From Microthyrium microscopicum (taxonomy: Eukaryota; Ascomycota; Dothideomycetes; Microthyriales; Microthyriaceae), in contig MU004236.1 of the NCBI GenBank assembly GCA_010405405.1, positions 632,576-696,575 of the forward strand: a stretch of DNA of 64,000 nucleotides. Reading direction: 5' to 3'. The translations under genes and the position numbers were made by a program. The notes beneath the pieces were generated by a model that ran no database searches, had not been told where the DNA came from, and worked only from the letters and a program-made list of their open reading frames with translations. Shown one piece after another: positions 1 to 10,900 of this stretch (within the stretch, counting starts at the first letter, position 1; every line of letters begins with the position of its first letter).

Positions 1-1692
1 AATCTACGGCATCAACCTTCCAGGAAAGGATGTAGCAGCTGGAAGCATTGGAATCGACATGGAATACATTCCGTTCAGCGATGCAAAATTCATCATGCTC
101 GAGAAGGATCGTGCAACCAACGAGTGGGTAGCTGAGACTGCCATTGAACTTGTGGACTATAACTTTTCAATGAGCAAAACGGCACCTTTGGGAGAACTAC
201 TTCCAGAATTCGAGAAGAAAGCTCTCAGTATCAAATCCGCCATGTTAAAATCTAAAATGGTTGCCGACAACGAGGCCCTTTTGGTCACACATCAAATAGA
301 CCGAGTTTTGGAGCATTATCGTCAAATGCCCTCCGCCGAAGTTCCTGTGGGATTCTGTCATGGAGATTTAACATTGGCCAATATGCTGATCGATCCTGAG
401 AATCGAGAGTTGTGCGTCTTTGATTTCCTCGACTCCTTTGTGGTAAGTCCGTTGGTGCAACAAATAGTCGCAAACTAATCATTTTAGGAATCGCCGTTAC
501 AAGATATTGCAAAGCTTCTTCAAGATGTTCGTCATCAGTGGTTTCTGACACAAACAACCGTGCCTGAAGATCGTAGACCTCGCATGGTTTCACTGCTCTC
601 CATGTACTACGAAAAGGTCAAAGCCGCATATTGCGACTACGCTCTCTGGGATCTTGTTCCACTTTTTGAGTTTTTCTGTCTTGCACGCATATTGCCTTAT
701 TTCACCGAACTGAAAGAAAAGCATTGTATCCTGAACGGACTGGAGCGCATTTACAACGATCTCTTCGGCGACCTGGATTCGAAACGCGCCAACGAGCTAC
801 TTGAACCCCGTCATGTAGACTTGGAGCGGCCATACTCTCCTCATGATCGTAAAGTCACTGTAATTGTGCCAGCGCTAGGGCCTGCCATGGAAACACAATA
901 CGCATCTGGATCAGTCAAGCTTCTGACGCTTAATGTAGGTCTGCTGTCCATGAAAAGTTGTACATCTCTAACTTCATACAGAGCAACGGGCGCCCAATCA
1001 TTGTCAACAGCATAGCAAGCCTTGATACCACTAATGTATCACGAATCGTGGTTGTGGTATTGAACTCACTGGTAGAGACCAAATGTGGCTCAACAACCGG
1101 TTTTGAGAATCTCTTTGATGGCCTTGAAGCATGCAAAAGAAGTAAGATGGAGTTCATCTATTCTTCAACACAGTCATCCGATGCTTGCGAGTCCGTAACA
1201 TTGGCCATCCATGAGGCCAAGATCACCGGTCCAATCTTTATCAAAGATGCAGACAACGACTTCAAGACTGAGGTCATGGATGGCAACTACGTCAACTTTA
1301 CAAGTGTAGTACGCGAAGATCACCCAGCAAACCCATGGCAACAATCACTACGACCAGACCTCGTGGATGCTATGAAGAAGAGTTACGTTTCATTTGTGTA
1401 TGATAACGTCATCTCCAATGTTGCATACGGATCATTCATCTCCTCCAACTTTTGTTGTGGTGGCTGGAGTTTTCTCAGTGCCGGGCTCTTCTTGGACGCT
1501 GTCAACTCTTTGCGCGATCTGCTTGCTACGTCAGGCTTGGAGCATGGCAGTAAACGAGGTGAGTTGCGCGTTGTTGACGTTCTTTGGCAATTGGTATCTG
1601 AAGGCCATCTGTTCTTTGGAATCAAGGCCGAGGACTATCAGGATTGGGGATCGAATGCAGCGTGGCTTGCTTCCATCAATACTCGGCTTTAA
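1..1692 (+). CDS. APH/choline-kinase-like domain fused to sugar-nucleotidyltransferase-like domain (5' partial)
   Basis: The reading frame is open at the left edge (frame beginning at base 2), so the start lies outside the window. I join exons 2–442, 488–934 and 982–1692; both introns are GT–AG and phase 0, and the first carries a CTAATC branch-like site. The N-terminal half has a kinase signature of the APH/choline-kinase fold: HGDLTLANML (catalytic loop, Asp and Asn) followed by LCVFDFLDS (metal-binding Asp). The C-terminal half starts with a beta strand, KVTVIVPALG, and contains GRPIIVNSI and GPIFIKDADNDF, resembling GT-A nucleotidyltransferases of the kind that make CDP- or UDP-activated groups. 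Bacterial LicA/LicC-type pairs perform kinase then cytidylyltransferase steps on choline; here both are on one chain. The substrate is unknown. The usual Gly-rich loop of the nucleotidyltransferase (GxGxR) is not clear, so the domain may be divergent or inactive. The next gene downstream on the same strand is a nucleotide-sugar transporter fusion. Confidence 0.72.
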
Positions 1693-3146
1693 GCGAGACA
1701 TTGGCATTATTGGTGCGATCTAGATTTGACATTCAGCATTTTTATAGCTTCGCTCTTTCTCCTTCTGGCTACCTGTGGCGTCTATTGGGACCACAAACAC
1801 GTATGCATTGGATTTAGCTAGGTATTGTAGAATAATATGAACCTTACAGGCCAGCTAATACCATTTGGTGATGACCCATGTATGACAGTATTCCATCGAC
1901 AAAGCAAGTTCTATGCATAGCAATTCCTTGTACTTGCAAATGAAACGATGTAGCAGTATCCAGAAGCCGTTTTGGGCAATTCTTATCTTATATGGATTGC
2001 GCGTTGGCTTCTGGTACTCCATATTTGCCAAGTATCAACACAACTTGCTCATTACTACCACTGGGTTGTCTGAAGTCGTCGTATGGTATACGTACAAGCT
2101 ATAAGGCTGAGCGCCCGTAGCCTATACCCAGAAAGATTTCAAAACCCAGGAAACCAAAACGACCCACGTTGTGCCAGTGTCCACGCTTAAGAAAGAAAAG
2201 AGTGGTACAGTTTGATGTGTGCCTGAATGCAAGGCTGAAAAGTAATGATTACCAAAGCTCCTAAGTTCCCCTAGCGTGGGTGTAACTTTGGGCCACGCAG
2301 CCCCTTGTCTTGTCAAATCTCTCCTTTGAGCCTTTTCACTTGATGGACCCTAACCGTTCTCGACGCCACTGACTTTTTATCTCATTCAGCTCCGGCCGAT
2401 CGAGTGGGATACCGTTTTTACCCTTTCAGTTGGGACATGCTAGCGCGGGTTTTTAGGCGAGGTTTGTCCGTAAGCGATAGCGAGTCACTACCTAAACTCA
2501 GAGCGCCATCCGCAAAAAAAAGCGCGCTAGCATGTCCCAACTGAAAGGGTAAAAACGGTATGTTCAAGGCACGCGTGTGTGATGCGCATTTCATCATTCG
2601 ATTCATTCCTGCACGCCTTTAGAACTTGATAGACAACAATTCACCGGCCCTACAATTAGAACAAAATGACTAGAGGTTGACACGGCTATCAATCATGTTA
2701 GAACTGCTCAACGCATCTCTCCGAATTGAGCCGCAACTGAAGATTACTTATGGACAAAGCTAAGGAATCAACCCCTGATCACTGCAACACTGCCATTCTG
2801 CCAATCACTTGGCCTCCTTTTCTGCATCGACAGGGGGTTCGAGTAGGTAGTGGATCTAGAGGAGCTTGTGGTTCAAAAGTCTAGAATTGGTGCATGAGCA
2901 TCGTATTCAGACTACCCCGTATACTTGGTAAAGTTCCATGCTGGTCAGGCTGAATGATGAGCATTCCTCTCCCTTCGTGACTTTCCAGCCCACTTCTCCA
3001 ATACATGTCATTCTGAAATCTTTTGTCTTGATTCATACCCCTCGCTTTTGATGTGAGATGTGTGAGTGTGCTTAGCCACATCGATCTTTTCTTAAACTTA
3101 GTTTCTACGTCGCTCTTTCATATCATTTCTTTTAGTTCACAGCAAC
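1693..3146. other. Intergenic region with one small inverted-repeat element
   Basis: This 1.45-kb gap separates two same-strand genes. The only structure I can support is the short inverted-repeat element at 2409–2561. The last ~100 bases before 3147 are pyrimidine-rich, as expected of a fungal promoter and leader. No convincing coding exon was found. Confidence 0.6.
2409..2561. mobile_element. MITE-like element with perfect 39-bp inverted repeats at TA sites
   Basis: Bases 2409–2447 and 2523–2561 are exact reverse complements, 39 bp each, enclosing a 75-base centre. Reading inward, each arm begins A-TA-CCGTTTTTACCC, so the second and third bases can be read as a TA target duplication and the element proper as 2412–2558. 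TA duplication and arms of about 40 bp fit non-autonomous relatives of fungal Tc1/mariner–Fot1/pogo transposons. There is no transposase inside. The perfect match between arms suggests recent insertion, since no mutation separates them. The alternative is a cruciform-forming regulatory palindrome; a second copy elsewhere in the genome would settle it. Confidence 0.72.
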
Positions 3147-5602
3147 ATGCTTCGTTTCGCTTCGCCTAAGCAGCTGCTTAGCAGCCTGAGTCCAGCATAT
3201 GCTGCGGCTCTGGCTCTCGTTTGTATACAGGTTGGTATTGGTATCATGTACAAAGCCGCCCAATCTGGGGGAAAGTGAGTAGACACACGACGAACATCGA
3301 TGAGCTCGAACTAACTACCATGGTAGATATCCCTTTTCTGCGACAGCCTCTGTCACCATATCCGAGACCCTCAAATGTTTATTATCAACGTTCCTATTCT
3401 ATCGAGAATGGAAGAATCGCGAAGGAGGAGTCAGATTACCGCAAACACCTATACCTTCACAACCAGTAACACTTAGGGATATGGAGGAAGGAAAGGAGAA
3501 GGATGACGATGACAGCGATACACTTTCGATATCTGACGATGACCCTCTCCACCATATGGAAAAGTCATATCAACACTCGCAAGGAACATATGCTGCTTTT
3601 TTCGAAGCTGTGAAGGAGGAGATTCCACAAGAAATCAAGTTTGGATTTGCTCATCTCGCGCTATTCTACGTCTTGATCAACAACATTGTCTTCGTCCTCT
3701 TCAGACTTGCCGATCCTGGTACAATTCAGCTTATTAAGTCAGGAACGACTCTGATCACAGCCGTGGTTATGATACTCTTTCTTAAGACCAAGATCGGGCG
3801 TGGACAATGGATAGCGATCGTTTTCCAAGTATGCGGTATTGTTGTTACCCAATATACACCATCAGGAAGCGCATTTCCACTCAGCACTTACCTCATACTC
3901 ATCTTTCAGACGACACTCAGCGCTGTGTCCAGTGTCTACAACCAAAAGCTTTGCAAAAGTAGCGATGGATCCCTTCATGTGATGAACATGACTCTTTACA
4001 GCTGCGGAGCAGTTATCAATTTCATTCTTCATATCTTGGTGCGAATCATGAATCGCGACGAACCGGGATTCTTCACTGGATGGGGACATATCGGAGCTCT
4101 GATGGTCATCGTTAGCAATGTCTTCATTGGCCTTGCCATGACCGCCGTATACAAGTGTAAGTCTACTGTAGTCTTGTTAATCAGGAATTCTTACTGACAT
4201 TCGCAGATGCCGATGCTCTCATCAAATGCTTCGCGACGGCCATGTCCACCGCTATTCTTCTTTACCTCTCCCCGTTACTTTTCAACGTCAGCTTCTCCTT
4301 CCTCGTCATTCCCGGTACATTGGTTGTGTTCATGGCCACATGGCTCTATATGGAATCCACACCCAGTAAACCAGCCAACCCGACTCCAGAAATGAAGCCC
4401 GCCTCTATGGAAGCCGAGACCAAGTCCTTCGTCAGCCGCATCCTCTACTCTCTCTCACCCTACGGCCCATTCCGCAAGGCTGGTCTTATGGGATCTACCA
4501 GCATCTGCTTCCTTATCATCGGAATGGTCACCTTCTATCGCACCCACTACATCATCACCGAACCCACAGTCGAAATCGACCTCCCCACCAACATCACCAT
4601 GCCCCCTAGCAACGCCATCTACGACTCGCCCATGAGAAACGTGGCCGGCTTCATCCGCATCAACCACGACCTACCCGAACGCGTCGAGCAACTAACAGCC
4701 GGCTACGAGCCCTTCTTCGACTCCCTACACTTCAGCATGCCAGCCGAAGGCCACGACCGCAACGAAACCAACCTCGAACGTGACTACTGGAACGATTCGT
4801 ACTGGCCCTACCCAGCCATGGTCGACTACCTGCAACTCGTGCTCAACAACGACGCAGAATACGGCCATCTAGAAGGCGTCCTCTTCTTCCACTTTGACGC
4901 GTGGATTGCGCCACTCAGCTTCAACGACATGGACTTTACCAAACTCTGGGTCCTCGACAAATCCACCGGTCCACCCTACATATGCCAGACAGAACTAAAA
5001 CGCATGGCCGACTGGATGTGGTTCGACGCAGGCTGGCAAGAGAAATCCCTCCAAGCAACCCGCATAATCGACCACATGTACTCCGGCTACACCTTCAACC
5101 CCGAAGAATTCTGCGCCGGGTAAGCCCCCTCCCCAACCACCACCTCCATCCCCTTACTGACAACCCATATAGGTGGTCCGACATGTACTACCTCCCGCGC
5201 CGCTTCTTCCAAGACTTCATCAACCTCGGCGGCGTAATGACCTCCGTGCAAGTATTCCACGAAATCGCCGTCCCCACCATCTGGAACATCATCGACAAGA
5301 CCTACTCGCTACACGCCTCGCAGTCCGTCCTACACCGTTGGGGCGACTGCTGGGGCGACTGCTGCGCTGGCTCACCGCTCGTGGAAGATATTGCCGAGCA
5401 CCGGTGCGGACACCATGTGGATTTTTTGAATTGGGAGATTACGAGTACGCACTTTGATAGATTGGAGAGGGATGCGCAGTTGATTGGGACGGAGATTCCG
5501 GTGAGGGAGGTGAGGCAGACGGCGAAGGGCCCGGTGTTTGTGGAGGCGGATAGGGTGGTGGTGAGTGATGCGGAGGTTGTGGCGAGGTTTATGATGATGT
5601 GA
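3147..5602 (+). CDS. Nucleotide-sugar transporter fused to a large unrecognised C-terminal domain
   Basis: Exons 3147–3274, 3327–4156, 4207–5119 and 5173–5602 join in frame to give 766 residues. The first ~350 residues are a multi-membrane-span DMT/SLC35A-type nucleotide-sugar transporter: the start MLRFASPKQLLSS, the stretch MYKAAQSGGKYPFSATA, LFYVLINNIVFVLFRLADP and GTIQLIKSGTTLITA match the family pattern of UDP-Gal/UDP-GlcNAc/CMP-Sia carriers, which work in the Golgi or ER membrane. Family members usually end near residue 330–400. Here a further ~400 residues follow: a hydrophobic segment (SICFLIIGMVTFY) and a region with several N-glycosylation sequons (NITM, NETN, NDSY) plus an aromatic and Cys-rich end (FFHFDAWIAP, RWGDCWGDCCAG). 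The sequons suggest that this part faces the lumen. I do not recognise the C-domain; a glycosyltransferase-like role is a guess. Codon use in exon 3 is much more C-rich than in exons 1–2. Confidence 0.8.
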
Positions 5603-5946
5603 GGAGGAGGAGGAGTGGTATTTTTATTTAGCGTGAATTGGAGTTTTATTATAGAGCGAGGGATGTCAAGGAGGTTTTGTACCATATATTATCTTGATCA
5701 TGTTATCCTGGAGCTTTTCTTGCGTACTTTGGTTAGACTACAGTATATCTTGAATGTGAATGAAAGTAATGAGAATCAGCAAGCGTTAAGTATGAACAAT
5801 GTGATGCATTCGCCATGTATAAGAAAAGCTGGACTAATATATCAGATCCGAAATGCAAAAGCGTCTGAACCTAACCAATTTCCGTTTTTGGCGCCACACA
5901 TTTCATTCCACAATCTTGCTCTTCATCCTCTTCAGCTCTTCTTGAT
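5603..5946. other. Convergent 3' region
   Basis: This short gap lies between the ends of the transporter fusion (+) and the thiolase gene (−). It begins with a GAGGAGGAGGAG run just after the stop and becomes AT-rich, as expected of 3' untranslated DNA. I see no gene in it. Confidence 0.6.
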
Positions 5947-7349
5947 TTACAATTGCTCGTTGACAAAGAGACCAGCCATTCCTTGACCAGTTCCAATGCA
6001 CATGCTAGTCAACAAGATACGCTTCTTCTGTCTCCGGGCCTCACTGAGACCAGTAACGATCTGTCGAGCTCCAGTAGCTCCTAGCGGATGACCAAGAGCA
6101 ATAGCACCACCACGGATGTTCATCTTCGAGTGGTCAATGTTAAGCTTGTTCAAGCAATATACAGCCATTGAGGCAAAGGCCTCGTTAAGCTCGATAATCT
6201 CCATATCATCAATGCTCAAGTTGTATTTTCCAAGCAGCTTTGGGATGGCAATGGATGGACCAATACCCATGATACGTGGCGCCAAACCAGCAATAGTAGC
6301 ACCAACAAACTTGGCCATAATCGGCTGTCCAAGGCTCTCAGCCATGGAACGCTTCATGAGCAGAATAGCAGCCGCACCATCAGTAACCTGCGATGAGTTT
6401 CCACCCGTCGAGCGGTTACCAAACTGTGGGAATGCTGGTCGGATCTTTGACAAACTCTCGAAAGTGGTACCATATCGAGGACCCTCATCCTTAGTCAACG
6501 TAACAGTCTTCTCTTCTCCAGTCTTAGGATCCTTGACAGTCGTGGTAATCGGCACAATCTCATCATCGAACCAGCCGCTCTTTTGCGCCACTTCAGCCCG
6601 GCGGTACGACTCGTTTGCATAACGATCTTGCATCTCACGGGTAATGTTGAAATCGTCGCTGACATTTTCGGAGGTCTGACCCATGGGCTGCATGCAATCA
6701 CACGCTTCCTGGTTCTTGAGGATATCTTCGTGGAATGGTCGTGATAGACGGTCTCCGCTTGTAGACATGCTCTCACAGCCAACGGCAAGACCGCAGTCGA
6801 TGCTGCCCATGGAGATCTGGTTGGCAATGTCCTGGACGGCCTTGAGACCAGAGGAGCAGAAGCGGTTGCAGGAGGAGGCGGCGGTGGTGTTGGGGAAGCC
6901 AGCGGCGAGAGCGGCGGCGCGGACGTAGTAGGCGGCTTTGCCCTCGTTGACCTGATGTTCATGTTAGCGTAGGTTTTTGGTGGTGGGGAAATGGGTAGGT
7001 CATACGTTTCCGAGGCAGATGTCTTCGACGAGTGCTGGGTCCATGTTCATGCGCTGGGTGACTTGTGTGAGGAGCTTGACGACAATTCCGTCAACACCGG
7101 TGTCCTTGAGACCACCCTTTCCACCCTTGGTGAGGGGAGTGCGGATGGCGAGGGTGATGACTACATCATCGGGGTGCTTTGCGGTACTGTATAAGCCATA
7201 AAATTAGCAATCGTACTTTGAATTACCATCTCGTCCACTTCAACTCCTTCTCATCCCCTCACTAGATCTGACAAGTAAACTTACATGGCATCAATTGGCT
7301 TGCCACCGGGCAACAGCTGCTGTGCGAAGCTCTTAAGACGTTCTGCCAT
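5947..7349 (-). CDS. POT1: Peroxisomal 3-ketoacyl-CoA thiolase
   Basis: Exons (read leftward) 7349–7285, 7186–7006 and 6951–5947 give 416 residues, the normal thiolase length. The enzyme cleaves 3-ketoacyl-CoA with CoA to release acetyl-CoA, the last step of peroxisomal beta-oxidation. Seen in sequence: an N-terminal PTS2 import signal, RLKSFAQQL (R-L-x5-Q-L) at residues 4–12; the nucleophile loop SSCNRFCSSGL; the NEAFA motif; GHPLGATGAR with the catalytic His; and the second active Cys in CIGTGQGMAG. The first intron splits the codon right after the PTS2 region, and all introns are GT–AG. The neighbour SWR1 is on the same strand upstream but is unrelated in function. The fungal gene is usually induced by fatty acids; I did not find a clear Far-type CCTCGG site, only a CCTCGG string near 7554 in the upstream gap, which is suggestive. 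POT1/FOX3 are the yeast names. Confidence 0.95.
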
Positions 7350-7963
7350 TATGTATATATGAATCACAAGCTCTTTCTAACAGTAATGTAAGAATAGGAT
7401 GAATCTGCCAATTGCAAAGCGAAGATGGGAATTCTCAGAGAAAAGAAGACAAAAGCACTTTAAACGAAGCGGAGAAAAAGGGTTTGTTGTTGGGAGGCAA
7501 TGGGAGCTGACAGGACTCTTTGCAGCCTCGGCCAACTGAGCTCCCCACTTCACCTCGGATCGCTCTCACCACTCTATGCCCATTGGCCACCAACCGCACC
7601 GCTTTGATCGATAATTGGATAGGTGTTCAGATCACTGATCTGGCCTCGTGAAGAACCAGGGTCCTACTCTACCACGCGTCCGTGTCAACGGCAATCTGCG
7701 GTTCGTGGCGCTTGCATATTGCTACTCCAAGGTCCAAGGCTCTCGGTTATCTATAGAAAGACAGGGAAATGAGAAAGGAGTTGAGATGTACAATGAATGA
7801 CTAGTTAATCATAATGATCTTCTGTATGGTGTACATTCTACAAAGTTTGCCGTTTATCATATCATGCAAAACCCGACCCAATGCAATTCTATCCTACAAT
7901 ACCGAATGCAAACCCATCCTAAATAATGTTATATATGCCTTTTCCATTGTGGCATCCTGGACC
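7350..7963. other. Thiolase promoter region and SWR1 3' end
   Basis: This 614-base gap lies upstream of the thiolase start and downstream of the SWR1 stop. It contains the string CACCTCGGATCG near 7550, which includes CCTCGG, the core bound by fatty-acid regulators FarA/FarB in other ascomycetes. A single copy is weak evidence. No coding sequence was recognised. Confidence 0.45.
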
Positions 7964-10900
7964 TCAGCGTCTTCGCTTATAGTCGTACCCTCCTTTCTTC
8001 TTCTTTGCACCAGCTGATTTGGGCAGCTTAATAGGCTCACCAACCATCAGCTCCGTCATCAGACGGACCATGTAATCATCAACATGTGGTATTTCCCCAT
8101 TCTTGACAGGATCGTCAGAACCCGTCTCTTCAACGGCCTTGTCGACAGCAGCATTTGGATTTGCTGCCATGGCTTCCTGCTGATCGGCCTTGATATTTTC
8201 GTCAAAGTCAACATCATCACCAAGCACAATCTCTTGTTGAGCCACTTTGGCAGCTGCTGTGTCTTCTTTATCTTCGACCTTGTCCAGTACATTGCTCATT
8301 TCCGTAACATTATTTAGAAATTTGTCAAAGACGGCAGAGGCCTCGGCATCCTGATTCGTGGCTCGCTCATCGTTGATCATACCCTCGAGCGCATCACGGT
8401 ATGTGACCCGCTGGAACATGTCAGTTGTAAACTCACCACGCTGGATGATCACGTCGTCAAGTAGGCGCTTCTGGTTGGATTTGCGCAGGATGTTGGCTTC
8501 GATGGTGTACTCAGAGACAAAGCGGTAGATGTGCACATCGCGTGTTTGACCAATACGATGCACACGATCCTGACACTGCTTGTCCATGGCAGGGTTCCAG
8601 TCAAGATCGTAGAAGATGACAGTGTCGGCACCAGTAAGATTGATACCGAGGCCACCGGAGCGGGTGCTAAGAATAAATGTGAGAATACGAGTGTCGTTGT
8701 TGAATCGGTCAGTGAGGATTTGGCGCTGTTCAACTTTTGTCGCGCCATCAAGACGAAGATAGCGATGGCCGTGGATGTTGAGGAATTGTTCAAGAATATC
8801 GAGAACTTTGGTGAATTGAGTGAAGATGAGAGCTCGATGGCCTCCAGCTTGTAGCTGGCGTAGTAATTTGTCTAGAGCCTGAAGTTTTCCACAGTCATAT
8901 TGGAGTAGCCGTTTGTCGGGAAAAGCGATAGAAAGGCGGACTCGAGCTTCGTGGAATGGATCAATTCTTCGACGAAAAGATTCTGCAAGCTGTACAGTTT
9001 CCACACCAGCGGGTGTTAAGGTGAGAGGTCCGACATCTTCTGCAACAACTGTAGGAGTGATACATGCAAACTTGGTGATAAGCTCAGTAGCCTGGGAAGA
9101 AACTTGACCAAGAGTAGGCATTAGTCTTGAGATCGTAATGCACTTATCCAAGTAAGGGTAAGCATTGGTGAATTCTGGGTCTTTCTTATTCGGTCGACGA
9201 GGATCGAACCGGTTGGGCATGGTGACCATGTCAATGAGATCCGCTCCGTATATCGGTTTTGCCGCTAGAACTCGTCTCATGTGTGATGCTCTGTTGCGTA
9301 GATCTTGAATAATGTTCTTTTGTGCCTCGATAGCAACCCGCACAGAAACAGAGTCAGACCCATCTGATTGCTGCTTTTCCAAATCCTTTAGTCTCTCGGT
9401 CTCAGAGGCGGCGAGCCTTTCAAACTTTTGAGTAGCTTGAATTTGTGCCAGTCGCATGAGATGTCGCTTTCTTGTTTGCTCATGAGCTGCTGGTAAAAGC
9501 CCACAAAAATCTAAATCCAGTGACCTTGAAGAAAGGAGTCTGCGACGAACCATAAAGTCTTTGATCTCGTAGCTAGCAGCGACAGATTTTGGCATGGCCA
9601 AAGATGTAACAATCTGGCGAGTTTCGAAAAGATCAGGATGATTGCACACCTTTCGCAGTGACATGAGGCAATTCATGACAGACATGTAGTTGCCGGATGA
9701 TAGAGTTCGCTTGGTATCTGCTCGTCCCATGAATCCATCGTAGAGTTGACGCTGGCGTTTCGATAAGCGACAGTACACGACATGCTCATACTTTGACGGC
9801 ATTTGCTTCTCCACTTCAGATTTCAGTCGCCGCAATAGGTAGGGACGAAGAATCTCATGGAGCTTGCTAACACGGGCTTGAGCCTCAGGATCCAACTCTT
9901 GCCGGCCTTGGTCCAGAATCTGATCTGCTGGTCGTTTCATTGTATTCAAAAACTTTTCGAGATCAGCAAAACCACCACCATCTACGCCGGCAGGCATGAG
10001 GAAATAGAGCAACGACCAAAGTTCTTGCAGATTGTTTTGTAGTGGTGTGCCTGTGAGAAGAAGACGTGATTGAGTTTTGAAGGTGAGCAGAGTTTGCCAT
10101 CTCTGAGACTGGAAATTTTTGATGTTGTGAGCCTCGTCTAGAACGAGATAATGCCAATCTCTTCTTTTGAAAGCTTGTTGATCCTGCAAGACGAGATTAT
10201 AGGACGTGATAATCACATTCCATTTATCATCGTCTTTCCAGCCAACTCGCAAACGTCTTCGCTCATTGACATCTCCATAGTAGGTCAAGATTTTGAAAGC
10301 TGGGCACCACTTCTTGAATTCCATTTCCCAATTGAGCATGACCGAGGTAGGCACAACCACGAGATGAGGTCCCCAGACTTCATGAAAGGTAGCAAGATGA
10401 GCGAGGAGCGCAATAGTTTGGATGGTCTTCCCCAAACCCATCTCATCAGCCAAGATACCATTGCGGCCACCAGAGTATAATTTCGCAAGCCAGTCAACGC
10501 CATCATGCTGATACTCACGAAGAGAACCGCGAAGCAGCGGTGAGACCTCTGTACGAAACGACCGCGGGGTTCCTGGAATGATAGAAGTTGTAGGTGTTGA
10601 TATTGCAGCTTCCTGGTCAGGTCGTGGCGTGGATGCCACACTATGGTCCATGTCGCTGGCTTTGTCCGACGTTGGCAGGTTCTGTTCGATCATTTCCACA
10701 TCACTGTCTAGCTCCGATTCCGCGTCAACTTCAGCCTCATCCTCCAAGTCTTCTCCTGTGGTCTGGATGGATTGTGACCGTTTTGCTTCACGAGCTTCTT
10801 TTGCAATAGTTTGAATCTCATCTTTGCCATAAAGAAAACCCAAAGTGTTGGAAATGCCCTCATCTTCCTCCTCCTCTTCATCTTCGGATTCTTGAGAGTC

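Noticed and set aside
5302-5685. 127-codon minus-strand frame with Thr-rich start
   Set aside because: It overlaps the last exon of the transporter fusion on the other strand and is explained by that exon's G-rich codons.
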